Positions 16,233 to 26,411 are shown, counted from the first letter of the stretch. The stretch: DNA of 64,000 nucleotides from JABMQB01 sp963678235 (GCA_963678235.1 OY782766.1:62001-126000), one strand, 5' to 3'. Translations and numbers: made by a program. The notes: generated by a model not told the origin, from the letters alone.

Positions 16233-18874
16233 TGAGCTGGGCATTTGGAACAATAGATTTCGAAACATACGGGGTAATGGTATCCAGAAGTTCCGGTGTC
16301 CTTGACCTTCCAAAGCTTCAAACAGAAGGGTACAATTGGCTTGATGAAGATGGGTTGGATTATTGGCAGGAAGAACCAAAATACAACGACCGGGAAATAA
16401 TCCTAAATTGTTGGATTTCTGCGGAAGGTGGTTATGGTGTTTTTGAAGCAAAACTTAGGGCATTTACTTCAGCTTTAAAAGAACAAGGGAAAACTACATT
16501 TCAAACCCCATATATTGAATTATCAGATTGTTCAATTAGTTCCGGGGTTGTTTTTATCAGGGAAACAAATTATGTGCTGGATGTACAGGTTGGGACTTTT
16601 ACCTTGCGGATTACAGTTCATGGTGATTCGCCGTTTACTTTGGTTTCATTTAATCACAGAAGTGGAAGCCCAATAATTGAAGTCGTAAAGACTAAAAACC
16701 TGACTGTAAATAAAACACTTCAAGGAGAGTTTTATGCAAATATGACCGTTGAATCAAACCGTATTTTGAACCTTAAAAAATACGATTATGTAAATATTAA
16801 TTCCAACGGGGTGGACAATGAAAAATTCTTATTGTTCAGTAATCCGGAATTTACCAAATCCAGCTCAAACAAATATATTTATAATTTCAGGCTTGAGCAT
16901 CAAACATTGCTTTTAAGGCAATCTTCTTACCTTTTTGAAGGGGAAGGCGACTTTTATTTTTACGGCAATTTGGAGGATATTATAGACCTTCTTTGTGAGA
17001 ATTCAGATAGGCACCTTCCTGGCAAATTCCAAAAAGGAACTATTGTTTCAACGATTAAAAAGAACCATAAGTTTTCAGCTGAGAATTGTTATGATGTATT
17101 AAAGAGGATTGTTTCTGAATATGAATTGGAGTTTCATTTTCAGCTAATCCCAGGGGATGCTTATTACTTTATCAATATCGATGAACAGATAGGGAATACG
17201 AAAGAAATTACCTTGGAGTATGGGAAAGGAAATGGGCTTTATTCACTCACAAGGGAAAGGCCGAACAGTAATGAACTGTGCACAGTTCTTTATGCCTATG
17301 GTGCAGCTAAGAACTTAAAACCAACATACCGGGGGGGATTACAAAGGCTTTCGTTTACCGGTAATCCATTGGAAAAGAATGTTGACCTTTATGGACGGCA
17401 TGAGAAGATCGTTTATTTTGAGGACAATTACCCGCAACGTACTTCAACCGTAACTGCATATCTTCAGAAAATGGCAGATCAGGACCCGGAGCAATTGTCA
17501 ATTGCTGAAAAGGAGGCTTTCCCGGGGGGGATTTATCGCATCACCGATAGTTCAATTGATTTTGATATCAACGATTATTTGCTTGGAGGGCTAACCGCAA
17601 AGGTCAGGATGAAAACCGGAAACTTAGCAGGGTTTGAGTTCGAAATTGAAATGTACGACCATGACTACAAACATATTTACATCATACCACAAAAGGATGA
17701 ACGTGGGGGACAATACCCAAGTGCAGATTTAAGGATTGAAGCAGGTGATGAATATACGCTTGTTGATATTGACCAGCCTGAAACTTATGTTTCTATTGCC
17801 GAAACAGAACTCAAAGCAGTTGCTCAGGAATACATCGATAAATGGTCAATTCCATATTATCCATATAAAGGAAAGATAAACCCAGCCTTTTTATTGCTTA
17901 ATCCAGGTGGGTTTGATGTTGGGGATAAAATAACGGTTGTTGATGCCGATTATGCGATTGATGGATTACGGAGAATAAGTGCCCTGATTTATAACGTTTG
18001 CAATAATATCTATGATTTAACATTACTCGATTTTCGCAAACTAAACAGAAGGGAGCTGACTGAGAACCGTATTAAAAGGCTTGAAAGGTCTATTGAGGAT
18101 ACTGATAAGGAAACAGTTGAATCAATGAGAAAAGAGAAGGAAACAGCGACAGAATTAAGAAATAGGCTGTTTGACCCTTCTGATGATCTACAAGACGTTG
18201 ACCGTACTGTTAGGGATGAAAGTATCGATCCCCGAATGTTGGCACATGATTCGGGCGTGCCTCAATTCTCATTAAGGGGTGCATTGGTGCAACCCAATAT
18301 TGATGATGATGCTAATAAGGTCATTATTTCTTCCGGGAAGCTTATACACCACAATTTTTACAATAAGAACCGATATGAAATAAAAAAACTTATTGATCAA
18401 GGGGAGGATTACGACCCGACAAGGACCTGGGATGTACAGGAAAAGAGTTTCACGCTAAGTTCCGATGTTGGGCATTTCATTTATGCAAAAGTACCACTTG
18501 CTGAAGGTGAGGACCAAATTGAAATCTTCATCGAAGAAGACCACGTCCGGATGAAGCATTATATATATGATGAATATCTTCTTTACAAATTAGGTCACCT
18601 TGAAGAAGTACTTGGCACTACTCGTAAAGCTTCCATGCTATGGGGAAACTCGGTTGGCGAAATGGAAGCCAATAAGGCTACCCTGGAGGAATTTATTAAT
18701 GGTTCAGATGTCAACAAATATGTCAATCCTGAACACATGAACCATGTCGAAATTGAGCTTTTAGGAGGAAGAAGGGATGTAGAAAATACAGACCATCCAG
18801 CCGTATTATTCAGGGATGCATTATTGTTCCCTGCAGTTGATGTTTATGAAGACCAATATTTAATAGACGAATGA
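16232..18874 (+). CDS. Tail tip protein, Dit-Tal-like (distal tail / tail-associated)
   Basis: 880 residues. Residues 1-140 form a Dit-like start (GTIDFETYGVMVSRSSGVLD; AFTSALKEQGKTTF; FTLRITVHGDS). Residues about 150-640 form a Tal-like region with LYAYGAAKNLKP and multiple beta blocks. The C-terminal 240 residues hold a coiled coil (NRIKRLERSIEDTDKETVES) and an acidic tail. Such proteins form the hub at the tail tip and carry the fibres. It overlaps the next gene by 4 nt. A Dit-Tal fusion is inferred from length and block order. Confidence 0.65.
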   Translation: MSWAFGTIDFETYGVMVSRSSGVLDLPKLQTEGYNWLDEDGLDYWQEEPKYNDREIILNCWISAEGGYGVFEAKLRAFTSALKEQGKTTFQTPYIELSDCSISSGVVFIRETNYVLDVQVGTFTLRITVHGDSPFTLVSFNHRSGSPIIEVVKTKNLTVNKTLQGEFYANMTVESNRILNLKKYDYVNINSNGVDNEKFLLFSNPEFTKSSSNKYIYNFRLEHQTLLLRQSSYLFEGEGDFYFYGNLEDIIDLLCENSDRHLPGKFQKGTIVSTIKKNHKFSAENCYDVLKRIVSEYELEFHFQLIPGDAYYFINIDEQIGNTKEITLEYGKGNGLYSLTRERPNSNELCTVLYAYGAAKNLKPTYRGGLQRLSFTGNPLEKNVDLYGRHEKIVYFEDNYPQRTSTVTAYLQKMADQDPEQLSIAEKEAFPGGIYRITDSSIDFDINDYLLGGLTAKVRMKTGNLAGFEFEIEMYDHDYKHIYIIPQKDERGGQYPSADLRIEAGDEYTLVDIDQPETYVSIAETELKAVAQEYIDKWSIPYYPYKGKINPAFLLLNPGGFDVGDKITVVDADYAIDGLRRISALIYNVCNNIYDLTLLDFRKLNRRELTENRIKRLERSIEDTDKETVESMRKEKETATELRNRLFDPSDDLQDVDRTVRDESIDPRMLAHDSGVPQFSLRGALVQPNIDDDANKVIISSGKLIHHNFYNKNRYEIKKLIDQGEDYDPTRTWDVQEKSFTLSSDVGHFIYAKVPLAEGEDQIEIFIEEDHVRMKHYIYDEYLLYKLGHLEEVLGTTRKASMLWGNSVGEMEANKATLEEFINGSDVNKYVNPEHMNHVEIELLGGRRDVENTDHPAVLFRDALLFPAVDVYEDQYLIDE

Positions 18875-20253
18875 AAGAAATTAGGATAATATCAGAACCC
18901 AGAACAAAGGTTTTTGATTGGAATTCACAGCTAAATGCAAACAGTTTGGTCATTGCCCAAACTATGGTTCAGTTGCAATTCTCAGGGTATAATGTGAAGG
19001 GTTTTGCATGGGCGGATACTCCTGAACCAGAAGTTAAAGAGCAAGATGATTGTTACATTGTACAGGAGGATGCAACAATTTGGGGGGAAGAGGTTGTGAC
19101 GTTCAATATTTTCAGATGGAACGCAGCTTGGGAAATACTTCCGGTAAAGATTAATGAACTTCAAATTACAGGTTCATTTATGGCCAAGGGTATTTATGAT
19201 ACCAATGATAGTGGCGTGGTCGATGATACTGAAAAATTAAATGGGCAAAATGCCGCATATTATTTAGCCAGATCATCACATACAGGTACGCAAGCCCCAG
19301 GTACAATTGAATGGGATGAAAACAATAGGACTGTTACTGATACAGAAAAGAACACCTGGAACGCAAAACAGAATGCCCTAACTGCAAACCAGATTATTGA
19401 TTGGACTGTAACCGGAGCTGAAGACATAAATGTTGATCGAATTCCTGCATTAGATTACGAGGCACTCGATGCTACAATTTTGAGGGAAAGCGGTGTTGTT
19501 GATGATTTAACTTCAATTATAAACAATAAGCCCCTAAGTGCCAACCAAGGTAAAGTGTTAAAGGGACTGATTGATAATATCAATACTTTGCTGACATCCG
19601 ATGATACAACGCTGGATGAATTGCAGGAAATAGTTGATTACATCAAACAAAACAAATCAACATTAGATACGCTTGGGATTTCCAACATTGCAGGGTTGCA
19701 ATCGGCTTTAGATGCAAAGTCTGATGTTCACACACACCCATACAGGGCTGATACTTGGGTACCAACATGGAATGACGTAACAGGCAAACCATCAACATTT
19801 GCCCCAACAGCTCACAGTCATACAATTGCTGAGATTACAAACCTCCAAGATGCATTGGATGGAAAAGCGCCTACACATAGTCACCCTTATAGGGCGGACA
19901 CATGGGTTCCTGACTGGTCAGATGTAACGGGCAAGCCGAATTATTCCGGGGCAACCCAAAAAACATCCAATGCCGGAGCTTTAACTATCGGGTTTACGGA
20001 TGCCGATCCGATAATAATATATACTCAGCTAACCGAAAATATCACGGCTCCTACCCTCAATACTACAGGGGCAGTTATTGGGAAGTTTGTGGAGTGGTTT
20101 GTTAAAGGGGCTTATTCGATTGATATGTCCGCTTATGAACCATTGGATAGCTCGGTGGATTATAACGGCGTTGAAGGAATATTCCAGCTTAAGGCTGGAG
20201 TTGATGCAGCAAATGGAAATGTTAAGTTCTTTTTTAATGTTATAAATGTTTAA
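18871..20253 (+). CDS. Tail fibre protein with repeated His-rich fibre motifs
   Basis: 460 residues. The N-terminal 110 residues are globular (IRIISEPRTKVFDWNSQL) and probably attach to the tail tip. A collar of coiled coil follows (LSANQGKVLKGLIDNINTLL, LDELQEIVDYIKQNKSTLDT). A tandem motif comes next: HPYRADTWVP followed by W.DVTGKP appears twice, at about 19735-19795 and 19885-19940, each with HTH/HSH elements that in trimeric fibres can bind iron along the axis. The C-terminal 110 residues are a beta domain. A similar 'TGKP' fibre module is common in tail fibres. Confidence 0.8.
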   Translation: MKEIRIISEPRTKVFDWNSQLNANSLVIAQTMVQLQFSGYNVKGFAWADTPEPEVKEQDDCYIVQEDATIWGEEVVTFNIFRWNAAWEILPVKINELQITGSFMAKGIYDTNDSGVVDDTEKLNGQNAAYYLARSSHTGTQAPGTIEWDENNRTVTDTEKNTWNAKQNALTANQIIDWTVTGAEDINVDRIPALDYEALDATILRESGVVDDLTSIINNKPLSANQGKVLKGLIDNINTLLTSDDTTLDELQEIVDYIKQNKSTLDTLGISNIAGLQSALDAKSDVHTHPYRADTWVPTWNDVTGKPSTFAPTAHSHTIAEITNLQDALDGKAPTHSHPYRADTWVPDWSDVTGKPNYSGATQKTSNAGALTIGFTDADPIIIYTQLTENITAPTLNTTGAVIGKFVEWFVKGAYSIDMSAYEPLDSSVDYNGVEGIFQLKAGVDAANGNVKFFFNVINV

Positions 20254-20914
20254 CAGGGGATTTTCAGCGAATACCGCTAGTGACATATTAGACCAAAGCC
20301 CTCCTGTATATGAAACCGAATCATACAGGGTTTCGACAGGAAGCAGCATAAGTGTGCCAAGGCCAGCCAATGCAGAGGAAGGGGATTTATTGATTGCTTT
20401 TGTTTACAGCAACTATGCTTCATCGGTTTTAACCGTTCCTAGCGGATGGACTCAGATTATGTATGAATCAGGTGTTGCGTATTCTATTTCTGGATGTATT
20501 GGTGTTTATTATAGATATGTCAGTTCAGATGAAGATGCTAGTTATACGTTTTCAACCAGCACATCTCGAATAAGGGGAATGATTACTAGGATATCAAGTT
20601 GTAATTCAATAATACCTTTTGATTCTTACAGTGTGATTGGATCAAAAAATGCCGGATCATCTATACCAACTCCAGATCTTTCATCTTCGGTTGAAAATGG
20701 ACTTCATATCATTTGCGTTATTCATGATGGCACTGCTTACATAAGTTATTCAGCCCCTAGTGGTTGGACAAAGGAAGTTGGCACTTCGGGGCCTGAGCCA
20801 ACGATGGTTGCCACAAAAACACTTACGGAATCTGGTGATGTTAATGCTGGAAATAGCGGTGTAAGCACAAGTGCCAGTTATCACATTGTCGCTATTATAG
20901 TTAATCCAGTTTAA
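20246..20914 (+). CDS. Fibre-associated beta-sandwich protein, probable adhesin tip
   Basis: 222 residues; the start overlaps the fibre gene's stop. The sequence is Ser/Gly/Tyr-rich beta, with EEGDLLIAFVYSN and PSGWTQI, then later a second block with APSGWTKEV. This is the 'D.LLA.v....P.GWT' signature of fibre-tip and adhesin domains found in phage and bacterial surface proteins. It is likely to be receptor-binding or to cap the upstream fibre. Receptor specificity cannot be read from sequence. Confidence 0.6.
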   Translation: MFNRGFSANTASDILDQSPPVYETESYRVSTGSSISVPRPANAEEGDLLIAFVYSNYASSVLTVPSGWTQIMYESGVAYSISGCIGVYYRYVSSDEDASYTFSTSTSRIRGMITRISSCNSIIPFDSYSVIGSKNAGSSIPTPDLSSSVENGLHIICVIHDGTAYISYSAPSGWTKEVGTSGPEPTMVATKTLTESGDVNAGNSGVSTSASYHIVAIIVNPV

Positions 20915-20924
20915 TTCTAACTTT

Positions 20925-21431
20925 ATGTATTACAAGGTAAAAAACAAAGAGATTGTAGAAAAAGGGATTTTAAAGAAGTTACTCCCAGGAGTTATGTTCG
21001 CCCAGGCGTTAAGCCTTAAAGATTTGGCGGCAAAAGGTGTATATCCAGAGCCAGATAAGCCAGAGATCGACATAGAAACAGAAATGCTTGATGGTGTGGA
21101 TGTAGATTCAAATGGGGTATTGTTCTGGAAAGTGAAAGATAGGATACTTATAACCTTGGAAGAATATCAGGAAATGCACAGAGAGGACACTAGAGCAGTG
21201 ATCAGGGAAATTTCGTCTATTGTCAGCGCAGTAAAAAATATTTACGACCCGTTGCGAACAGGGCAAGTACAGTTCCCGTCTGACTTTCAAGCATTGGTCA
21301 ACAATATATTACCATATCGGACAACGGTGTATGATGAAATAGATAATTTGACACTAGAAACCGCAAAAACATACATAGTGCGCGGTCCGCTTGTGGAAGG
21401 ATTCATTTCACAATTAAAAGCATTCTTATAA
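20925..21431 (+). CDS. Fibre-region accessory protein (possible fibre chaperone)
   Basis: 168 residues starting MYYKVKNKEIVEKG. The first half is beta (MLDGVDVDSNGVLFWKVKDR), the second helical. In tail-fibre loci a small protein after the tip often acts as an assembly chaperone or tail-attached cap. It shares its terminal bases with the next gene. No recognised family. Confidence 0.5.
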   Translation: MYYKVKNKEIVEKGILKKLLPGVMFAQALSLKDLAAKGVYPEPDKPEIDIETEMLDGVDVDSNGVLFWKVKDRILITLEEYQEMHREDTRAVIREISSIVSAVKNIYDPLRTGQVQFPSDFQALVNNILPYRTTVYDEIDNLTLETAKTYIVRGPLVEGFISQLKAFL

Positions 21432-21964
21432 TGGAAGTAAAACCCGGTCAAATAGTATTGATCCGCAGCTATAATTTTTCTGCAAGGTTAATTCATATTG
21501 GGATGTTTATCCGCTATCTTTTGAGGTTTAGAAAGCCACAAAGAGTTTACAATCATGCAGCAATTGGACTGTCCGGGAATAAGATTTCAGAGGCTTTAGC
21601 ACATGGTATTGAATACCGTGATATCAATTGCTACCAAAATAAAAGGTGTGAAATATTGATTTATGAATTTCCATTTAGCGTACAGCAACTATATATTATT
21701 GATAAGGACACAAAATTGTACGAGGGTGTGAAATATCAATTCATCAATTTTATTCAATTCATCCCGGAAATATTTCTGGGCATCTGGCTTGGAAGAAAAA
21801 AACTAAAGGCTGATGATCAGCTTTATTGCACGGAATATGTGGGATTGTTGATCAATAGGGCAACATATCAGGAGCATTTCAAAAAACATTGGAGGGTTTC
21901 ACCAATCCAATTAAAAGATTGGTGTGAAAAATATTGTAAAAAAGTTGCTGAATACAAGGTTTAA
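21431..21964 (+). CDS. Permuted NlpC/P60 (papain-like) hydrolase in the tail-fibre cluster
   Basis: 177 residues. The order His-Glu-Cys is that of permuted papain-like (YiiX/YaeF-type) enzymes: VYNHAAIGL with H42, SEALAHG with E54, and LYCTEYVGLL with C133. The fold begins KPGQIVLIRS, as in these proteins. Family members cleave peptidoglycan-related or lipid amide bonds. Placement among fibre genes, away from the lysis cassette, suggests a virion-associated enzyme helping entry. The catalytic residues are complete as read. Confidence 0.72.
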   Translation: MEVKPGQIVLIRSYNFSARLIHIGMFIRYLLRFRKPQRVYNHAAIGLSGNKISEALAHGIEYRDINCYQNKRCEILIYEFPFSVQQLYIIDKDTKLYEGVKYQFINFIQFIPEIFLGIWLGRKKLKADDQLYCTEYVGLLINRATYQEHFKKHWRVSPIQLKDWCEKYCKKVAEYKV

Positions 21965-24906
21965 TGGCAGAAGATAAACGTACATACGGTGTATTAAAGA
22001 ATAAAATACCATGGCAATATACGAGTTTTGCCAGGATTTTTGAAGAGGATGAATTGGTATATGGACGTACACGGTACGACCTTTACATTCATGACGGTAT
22101 TACTCCCGGGGGCGTCCCTGTTCGGATAGATCAAAAGCATGTTTATAATTTCTTCCCAAAGGCAGATGGGAAAACGTATGTTGCCAAAGATGAACAATGG
22201 TTTGAGGTAAACCTTGAAGGATCGGCAGGTGTAAATAATTTCGTTAACAATATTGGTTTTGATACTGCTACTGGTGTTTTATCGTTGGAAAGGTCAGGGC
22301 TTGAAACCCTATCGAAAAACCTCGATGGAAGGTATGCCCTTTTACATAACCACCCTTATGACAATTATCAAAAATGGTCAATCTCCGTTGGGGAAAATTC
22401 GAATGAAATACTTTCCGAAAACTCTTTAAAAATTACCGGGAGTGGTGGGATTGAGGTTTCACTGGATGAAGAAACCAAAACAATTGATATAAGCGGAAAC
22501 ATGTCACAAACACATGCCCCCGTTACTATCGCTGATGATTCACAGAATTATGCAAGCATAGGTTCTGATCAGAAATTAAGTATCACACCACAACCAATTG
22601 CAACCGGAGAAACATATTATTTGCACAATAATTCATCTGATATTACCGATTACAACAAAGCTTTAAAGGTAAATCCAGACAATGAAGAGCAAATCGATAC
22701 GGCAAATGCCATTGCTACCGGGGGGGAAGTTCTAATAAATGAATTTGCAACTGACATTGGTTATCCGGGGGTCATAAACCTTTTGTCCGGAGGTTGGCTG
22801 TTTAAAACATTCGCCAAAGTAGATTTTTTAGACGGGGTTAATGAAATTGTAATTAGGGTATTTAAAAGGGATGGTTCCGGAACTGAAACGGAATTATTTA
22901 ATCATTCAGTTTCAATTGAAAACACAAATGTCACGCTTTACAGTAGTGTTTCTTTACAAGATGATTTTGTTCTTGATGTAACAGATCGGCTGGTGTTTAA
23001 ATATTTCTTTAAAACGACCTCTGAAACCCAACGGACAGTTAGCTTATATTATGAAGGGTCCACAAACTTCAGTCATATTCGGACACCAATAAAATCATTC
23101 AGCGAGACGGCTGTAAACAACTATGTAAGCAGCATTGAATTTGATACAGCTACTGGAATACTTACATTAGGTAGATATGGCTTAGAATCATTGACAAAAG
23201 GTTTAGATGGCAGATATGCCCTTCTTCACGATCATCCCTATGATAATTATCAAAACTGGAATATTTCAGATGGTGAAAATTCAGTGGGAATTAATTCTAA
23301 TAACACCTTTGAGATTACCGGGAGCGGTGGGATTACAGCAACATTAGATTCTGTAAATAAAAGGATAACAATTGGTGGTTCATCTTCAAGTGTAAGTGTA
23401 GAGACAACACACTCTTTAAATGGTGATGGGACGGCATCGACCCCAATAAGGCTTGATGGTGATTTGAGTATCCCAGGTAATTCAAAATACTATGGAACAA
23501 ATGGTGATGGAACTAAAGGCTGGTACGACCTACCATCGGGAGGGGCATCTACTATCGAGACAGAATATTCTATCACCGGTGATGGCTCAACTGGCTCAAA
23601 GGTAAAACTGGTCAATGACGCTTCCGCACCTGGTAATTCAAAATATTATGGCACGAACGACTCAGGAACAAAGGGTTGGCATGATTACGAATATTATGAT
23701 TATTGGAATGTAAAATCAATAAATCCTGATAGGTCGTTTTCGACAAGGATAGACACAACGGAAATGTTGATATTTACAGGGACAGGAGGCATTGTCTGTG
23801 ATCTTTCATCTGAAAAAGTTATGACTATTGATGGGTCTGGAATTGGAGGCGGTGTTTCAGATCATGGAGGGCTCTCAGGGTTAACAGATGATGATCATTC
23901 CCAATACCATAATGATACTCGGGGAGACGAACGATATTACACAAAAACAAATTTGCAAACCTCCGGGCAAGCATCTGTTCATTGGGGAAATTTAACAAAT
24001 GTTGTAAGTATTTCACCACAGTATTCAATTACTGGTGGCGGTGCTTTAACATCTTCCAGGACGTTGAATTTAGTAAATGATGTTGAAACACCAGGTAATT
24101 CAAAATACTACGGCACCAATGCAACTGGCACTAAGGGTTGGTACGATTTGCCATCAGGTGGAACAATTTCATCAGAAATGTCAGTTACGGGAGACGGTTC
24201 TTCTGGTTCTAAACTAAAATTAGTAAACGATGTCGAAACGCCAAGCGATAAGTTTTACTATGGATTCAGGTCTGGTTCTAAAGGTTGGTTTGCTGTTGCT
24301 GTTTCTTCGGATAATTCGATAACTGGACAGGGGATAGATTCGGACAAATTAAAGCTGGTAAACGATCAAGGCGCACCGGGAGCAAATAAATGTTATAGTA
24401 CGAATTCTTCAGGAACAAAAGGCTGGTATGATTTGCCTACTAGTGGTACAATTGAGACAGAATACTCGATTACTGGTGACGGATCGACAGGGACAAAGGT
24501 AAAACTTGTTAATGATTCAGAAACCCCAGGAAATAATAAGTACTACGGTACCAATGCAAGCGGTACACGTGGATATTATGACCTTCCAACCGGAGGAACA
24601 GACGGGTATCTTTCTAATGTTTCTTGGAATGATGCTTCACCTAGTGCAGTCGCCAAATATACAGTTACAGGTGCAACAGATTTGACATTCGATTTAAACG
24701 CAAGATTGGCTTTGTTAAATGGAAATTCATCTGTTTTATTTAAAGCTAGTTATTTTGAACTAGCCGGGACTTGGAAATGGAAGAAAGACGGGAATTATAT
24801 GGTTTTTAATGACGGTTCGGAAGATGTTTTTTCGATAAACTCAGCGACAAATGAGGCACGCTTTAAAAACAATGTTTACTTTTTTGCAACTGACTTAACA
24901 CCTTAA
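21964..24906 (+). CDS. Large tail fibre protein with two domain copies and six short repeats
   Basis: 980 residues. The N-terminal 90 residues look like a tail-attachment head. A domain of about 90 residues occurs twice, starting near 22237 and 23119: each has FDTATG, then LDGRYALLH.HPYDNYQ, then TGSGGI. Six copies of a unit of about 45-50 residues (YSITGDGSTG, VKLVND, PGNSKYYGTN, GTKGWYDLP) fill 23400-24600, interrupted by GLSGLTDDDHSQYHNDTRGDERYY, a known fibre joint type (shown in part). The C-terminal 100 residues are a separate beta tip. Repeat number may vary between relatives. Confidence 0.82.
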   Translation: MAEDKRTYGVLKNKIPWQYTSFARIFEEDELVYGRTRYDLYIHDGITPGGVPVRIDQKHVYNFFPKADGKTYVAKDEQWFEVNLEGSAGVNNFVNNIGFDTATGVLSLERSGLETLSKNLDGRYALLHNHPYDNYQKWSISVGENSNEILSENSLKITGSGGIEVSLDEETKTIDISGNMSQTHAPVTIADDSQNYASIGSDQKLSITPQPIATGETYYLHNNSSDITDYNKALKVNPDNEEQIDTANAIATGGEVLINEFATDIGYPGVINLLSGGWLFKTFAKVDFLDGVNEIVIRVFKRDGSGTETELFNHSVSIENTNVTLYSSVSLQDDFVLDVTDRLVFKYFFKTTSETQRTVSLYYEGSTNFSHIRTPIKSFSETAVNNYVSSIEFDTATGILTLGRYGLESLTKGLDGRYALLHDHPYDNYQNWNISDGENSVGINSNNTFEITGSGGITATLDSVNKRITIGGSSSSVSVETTHSLNGDGTASTPIRLDGDLSIPGNSKYYGTNGDGTKGWYDLPSGGASTIETEYSITGDGSTGSKVKLVNDASAPGNSKYYGTNDSGTKGWHDYEYYDYWNVKSINPDRSFSTRIDTTEMLIFTGTGGIVCDLSSEKVMTIDGSGIGGGVSDHGGLSGLTDDDHSQYHNDTRGDERYYTKTNLQTSGQASVHWGNLTNVVSISPQYSITGGGALTSSRTLNLVNDVETPGNSKYYGTNATGTKGWYDLPSGGTISSEMSVTGDGSSGSKLKLVNDVETPSDKFYYGFRSGSKGWFAVAVSSDNSITGQGIDSDKLKLVNDQGAPGANKCYSTNSSGTKGWYDLPTSGTIETEYSITGDGSTGTKVKLVNDSETPGNNKYYGTNASGTRGYYDLPTGGTDGYLSNVSWNDASPSAVAKYTVTGATDLTFDLNARLALLNGNSSVLFKASYFELAGTWKWKKDGNYMVFNDGSEDVFSINSATNEARFKNNVYFFATDLTP
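23401..24600 (+). repeat. Coding repeat array in fibre gene, six units of about 135-150 bases
   Basis: Six divergent units encode the pattern S.TGDG....K.KLVND...PG..KYYGTN.SGTKGWYDLP. Approximate starts: 23401, 23551, 24016, 24172, 24307 and 24448. The second unit is separated from the third by a 320-base insertion encoding a distinct segment and the TDDDHSQYH joint. Units 1, 2, 3 and 6 are closest; 4 is degenerate (PSDKFYYGFRSGSKGWF). This is a module that can expand or contract by recombination. Confidence 0.75.
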
Positions 24907-24909
24907 TAA

Positions 24910-25998
24910 ATGGCAGTTCCAACAACAAATTTTGGAATAGAAGATATCGCTGATGAGCTCTTTATAAATGCATCAGATGTGGCAAATACGGAGGATTTGT
25001 TTACATACGAATATATAATTGCCGAAGGTTTAGACCCTGCCTATAACCCTGAATCAACTGCGGCGGCCAGACTTGCAGCATTAAAGACAAAACCTTACGA
25101 GATAGGAAGGTGGAGAAACTACGAAGCACCATCACCAACCGAAGGTACAACGTCAATAACAAACCCTTTTGGAACATCGCGGTTTGTCGGTTTATTTATC
25201 TATGTATCACCCGATGGTAAGCATCTTTTTGTTTTTGGGTATATTCCGGGTACAACAAATTCTTATCGCTTGGCCCAATTTTACTTGCCAGTTCCTAGAA
25301 ACATCAACACGGCTGTTTATCTCAGATATAAATCATTTTTAGACGCATCGAATTATCATTCAGGGTATTCTTGGATGGATATGCAATTTTCAGCAAGTGG
25401 GGATAGGATAATGTTGTTATCAGGGTATCAAACGACAGTAACAGCAAGTTCTTATATTAGAACAATTCCTTTAGATACGGATTGGGATATCAGTTCATCT
25501 GGAGCACCTTACGAGACGGAAATGATTACATCTCCAGGTTATAAAGGGGCTAGGGGATTCTGTTTTACAGAATCGGGAGATAAGTGTATCTTACTAGAAG
25601 AAGATCAACAACCTGTTCATTGGGGACATGTATTTAAGCTATCCTCCAATTTTGTCCTTCCATCGGGTTCTGATACATCCGATTTTGGCAATGTTATTCC
25701 AGATTTTACATTATCTAGATTCGGGTTTGAGATAAGTACAGCTAACAATAAGGTTTATATATCATTAGATTTGATGGGAAGCTATAATACTGCCGTTGAA
25801 TCTATGTCTATGGCACTAACATCGTCCTCGGTCGTATTCGGATCAACGATAAGCCAAGTTTGTTATGACAATACATTACCTTATGTGAGAGATACTGCGT
25901 TCAATAGCAATGTAGGTTTTATTTTCTTTTTAGAAAACAATATCGATTCGAACAGGCCTCTATTTCCAAGAATAGTTACACGAATTTCACCTTATTAA
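24910..25998 (+). CDS. Putative receptor-binding / beta-propeller-like tail protein
   Basis: 362 residues. The N-terminal 75 residues are helical and polar (FGIEDIADELFINASD, LAALKTKPYEIGRWRNY) and may anchor the protein to the fibre. The rest is aromatic-rich beta with recurring blades such as FVGLFIYVSPDGKHLFVFG and FSASGDRIMLLSG and FTESGDKCILLEE, that is, repeats of S.dG.k.f like a beta-propeller. It lies at the end of the fibre cluster, the usual place for a receptor-binding protein. Confidence 0.6.
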   Translation: MAVPTTNFGIEDIADELFINASDVANTEDLFTYEYIIAEGLDPAYNPESTAAARLAALKTKPYEIGRWRNYEAPSPTEGTTSITNPFGTSRFVGLFIYVSPDGKHLFVFGYIPGTTNSYRLAQFYLPVPRNINTAVYLRYKSFLDASNYHSGYSWMDMQFSASGDRIMLLSGYQTTVTASSYIRTIPLDTDWDISSSGAPYETEMITSPGYKGARGFCFTESGDKCILLEEDQQPVHWGHVFKLSSNFVLPSGSDTSDFGNVIPDFTLSRFGFEISTANNKVYISLDLMGSYNTAVESMSMALTSSSVVFGSTISQVCYDNTLPYVRDTAFNSNVGFIFFLENNIDSNRPLFPRIVTRISPY

Positions 25999-26017
25999 TA
26001 ATGAAAATTATATAAAA

Positions 26018-26377
26018 ATGAAAGCACAAGATTTATTGATGTTAAATGATGCATTATCATTTCAGTTAATGTACACCGAAAAAAAAGTCGAGAATGCCCA
26101 TTTTCTTAGGGATATACCTCATTTTAAATTGCAGTATGCCCTAAGGAAAAACAGTGATATCCTAGAAAAGGAATCCAAGATAATCCGTGAATCAATGCAG
26201 GGCATTAAAGAAGAAAAAAAGCGTGCTGAGTACCTTGAAACAGCACCTGATATCGAGGTTAATTTTCACCTAATTAAAATTGATCAAATCCCGGAAGATG
26301 CAAAGATTGATTCAGGCGCAATGTGGGTATTGTCTCACTTTTTGGATGAAGGAGAAGAGAATAAAGAGAAAGAATAA
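26018..26377 (+). CDS. Small helical protein of unknown function after receptor-binding gene
   Basis: 119 residues: KAQDLLMLNDALSFQLMYTE, a long charged helix (SDILEKESKIIRESMQG, KEEKKRAEYLE) and an acidic C-terminus. No transmembrane segment. It resembles small helical proteins encoded between fibres and lysis genes of Bacteroidota phages, but I cannot name a family. Confidence 0.55.
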   Translation: MKAQDLLMLNDALSFQLMYTEKKVENAHFLRDIPHFKLQYALRKNSDILEKESKIIRESMQGIKEEKKRAEYLETAPDIEVNFHLIKIDQIPEDAKIDSGAMWVLSHFLDEGEENKEKE

Positions 26378-26411
26378 TACTTTAATATGAATCACCATTT
26401 CAATACATTCT

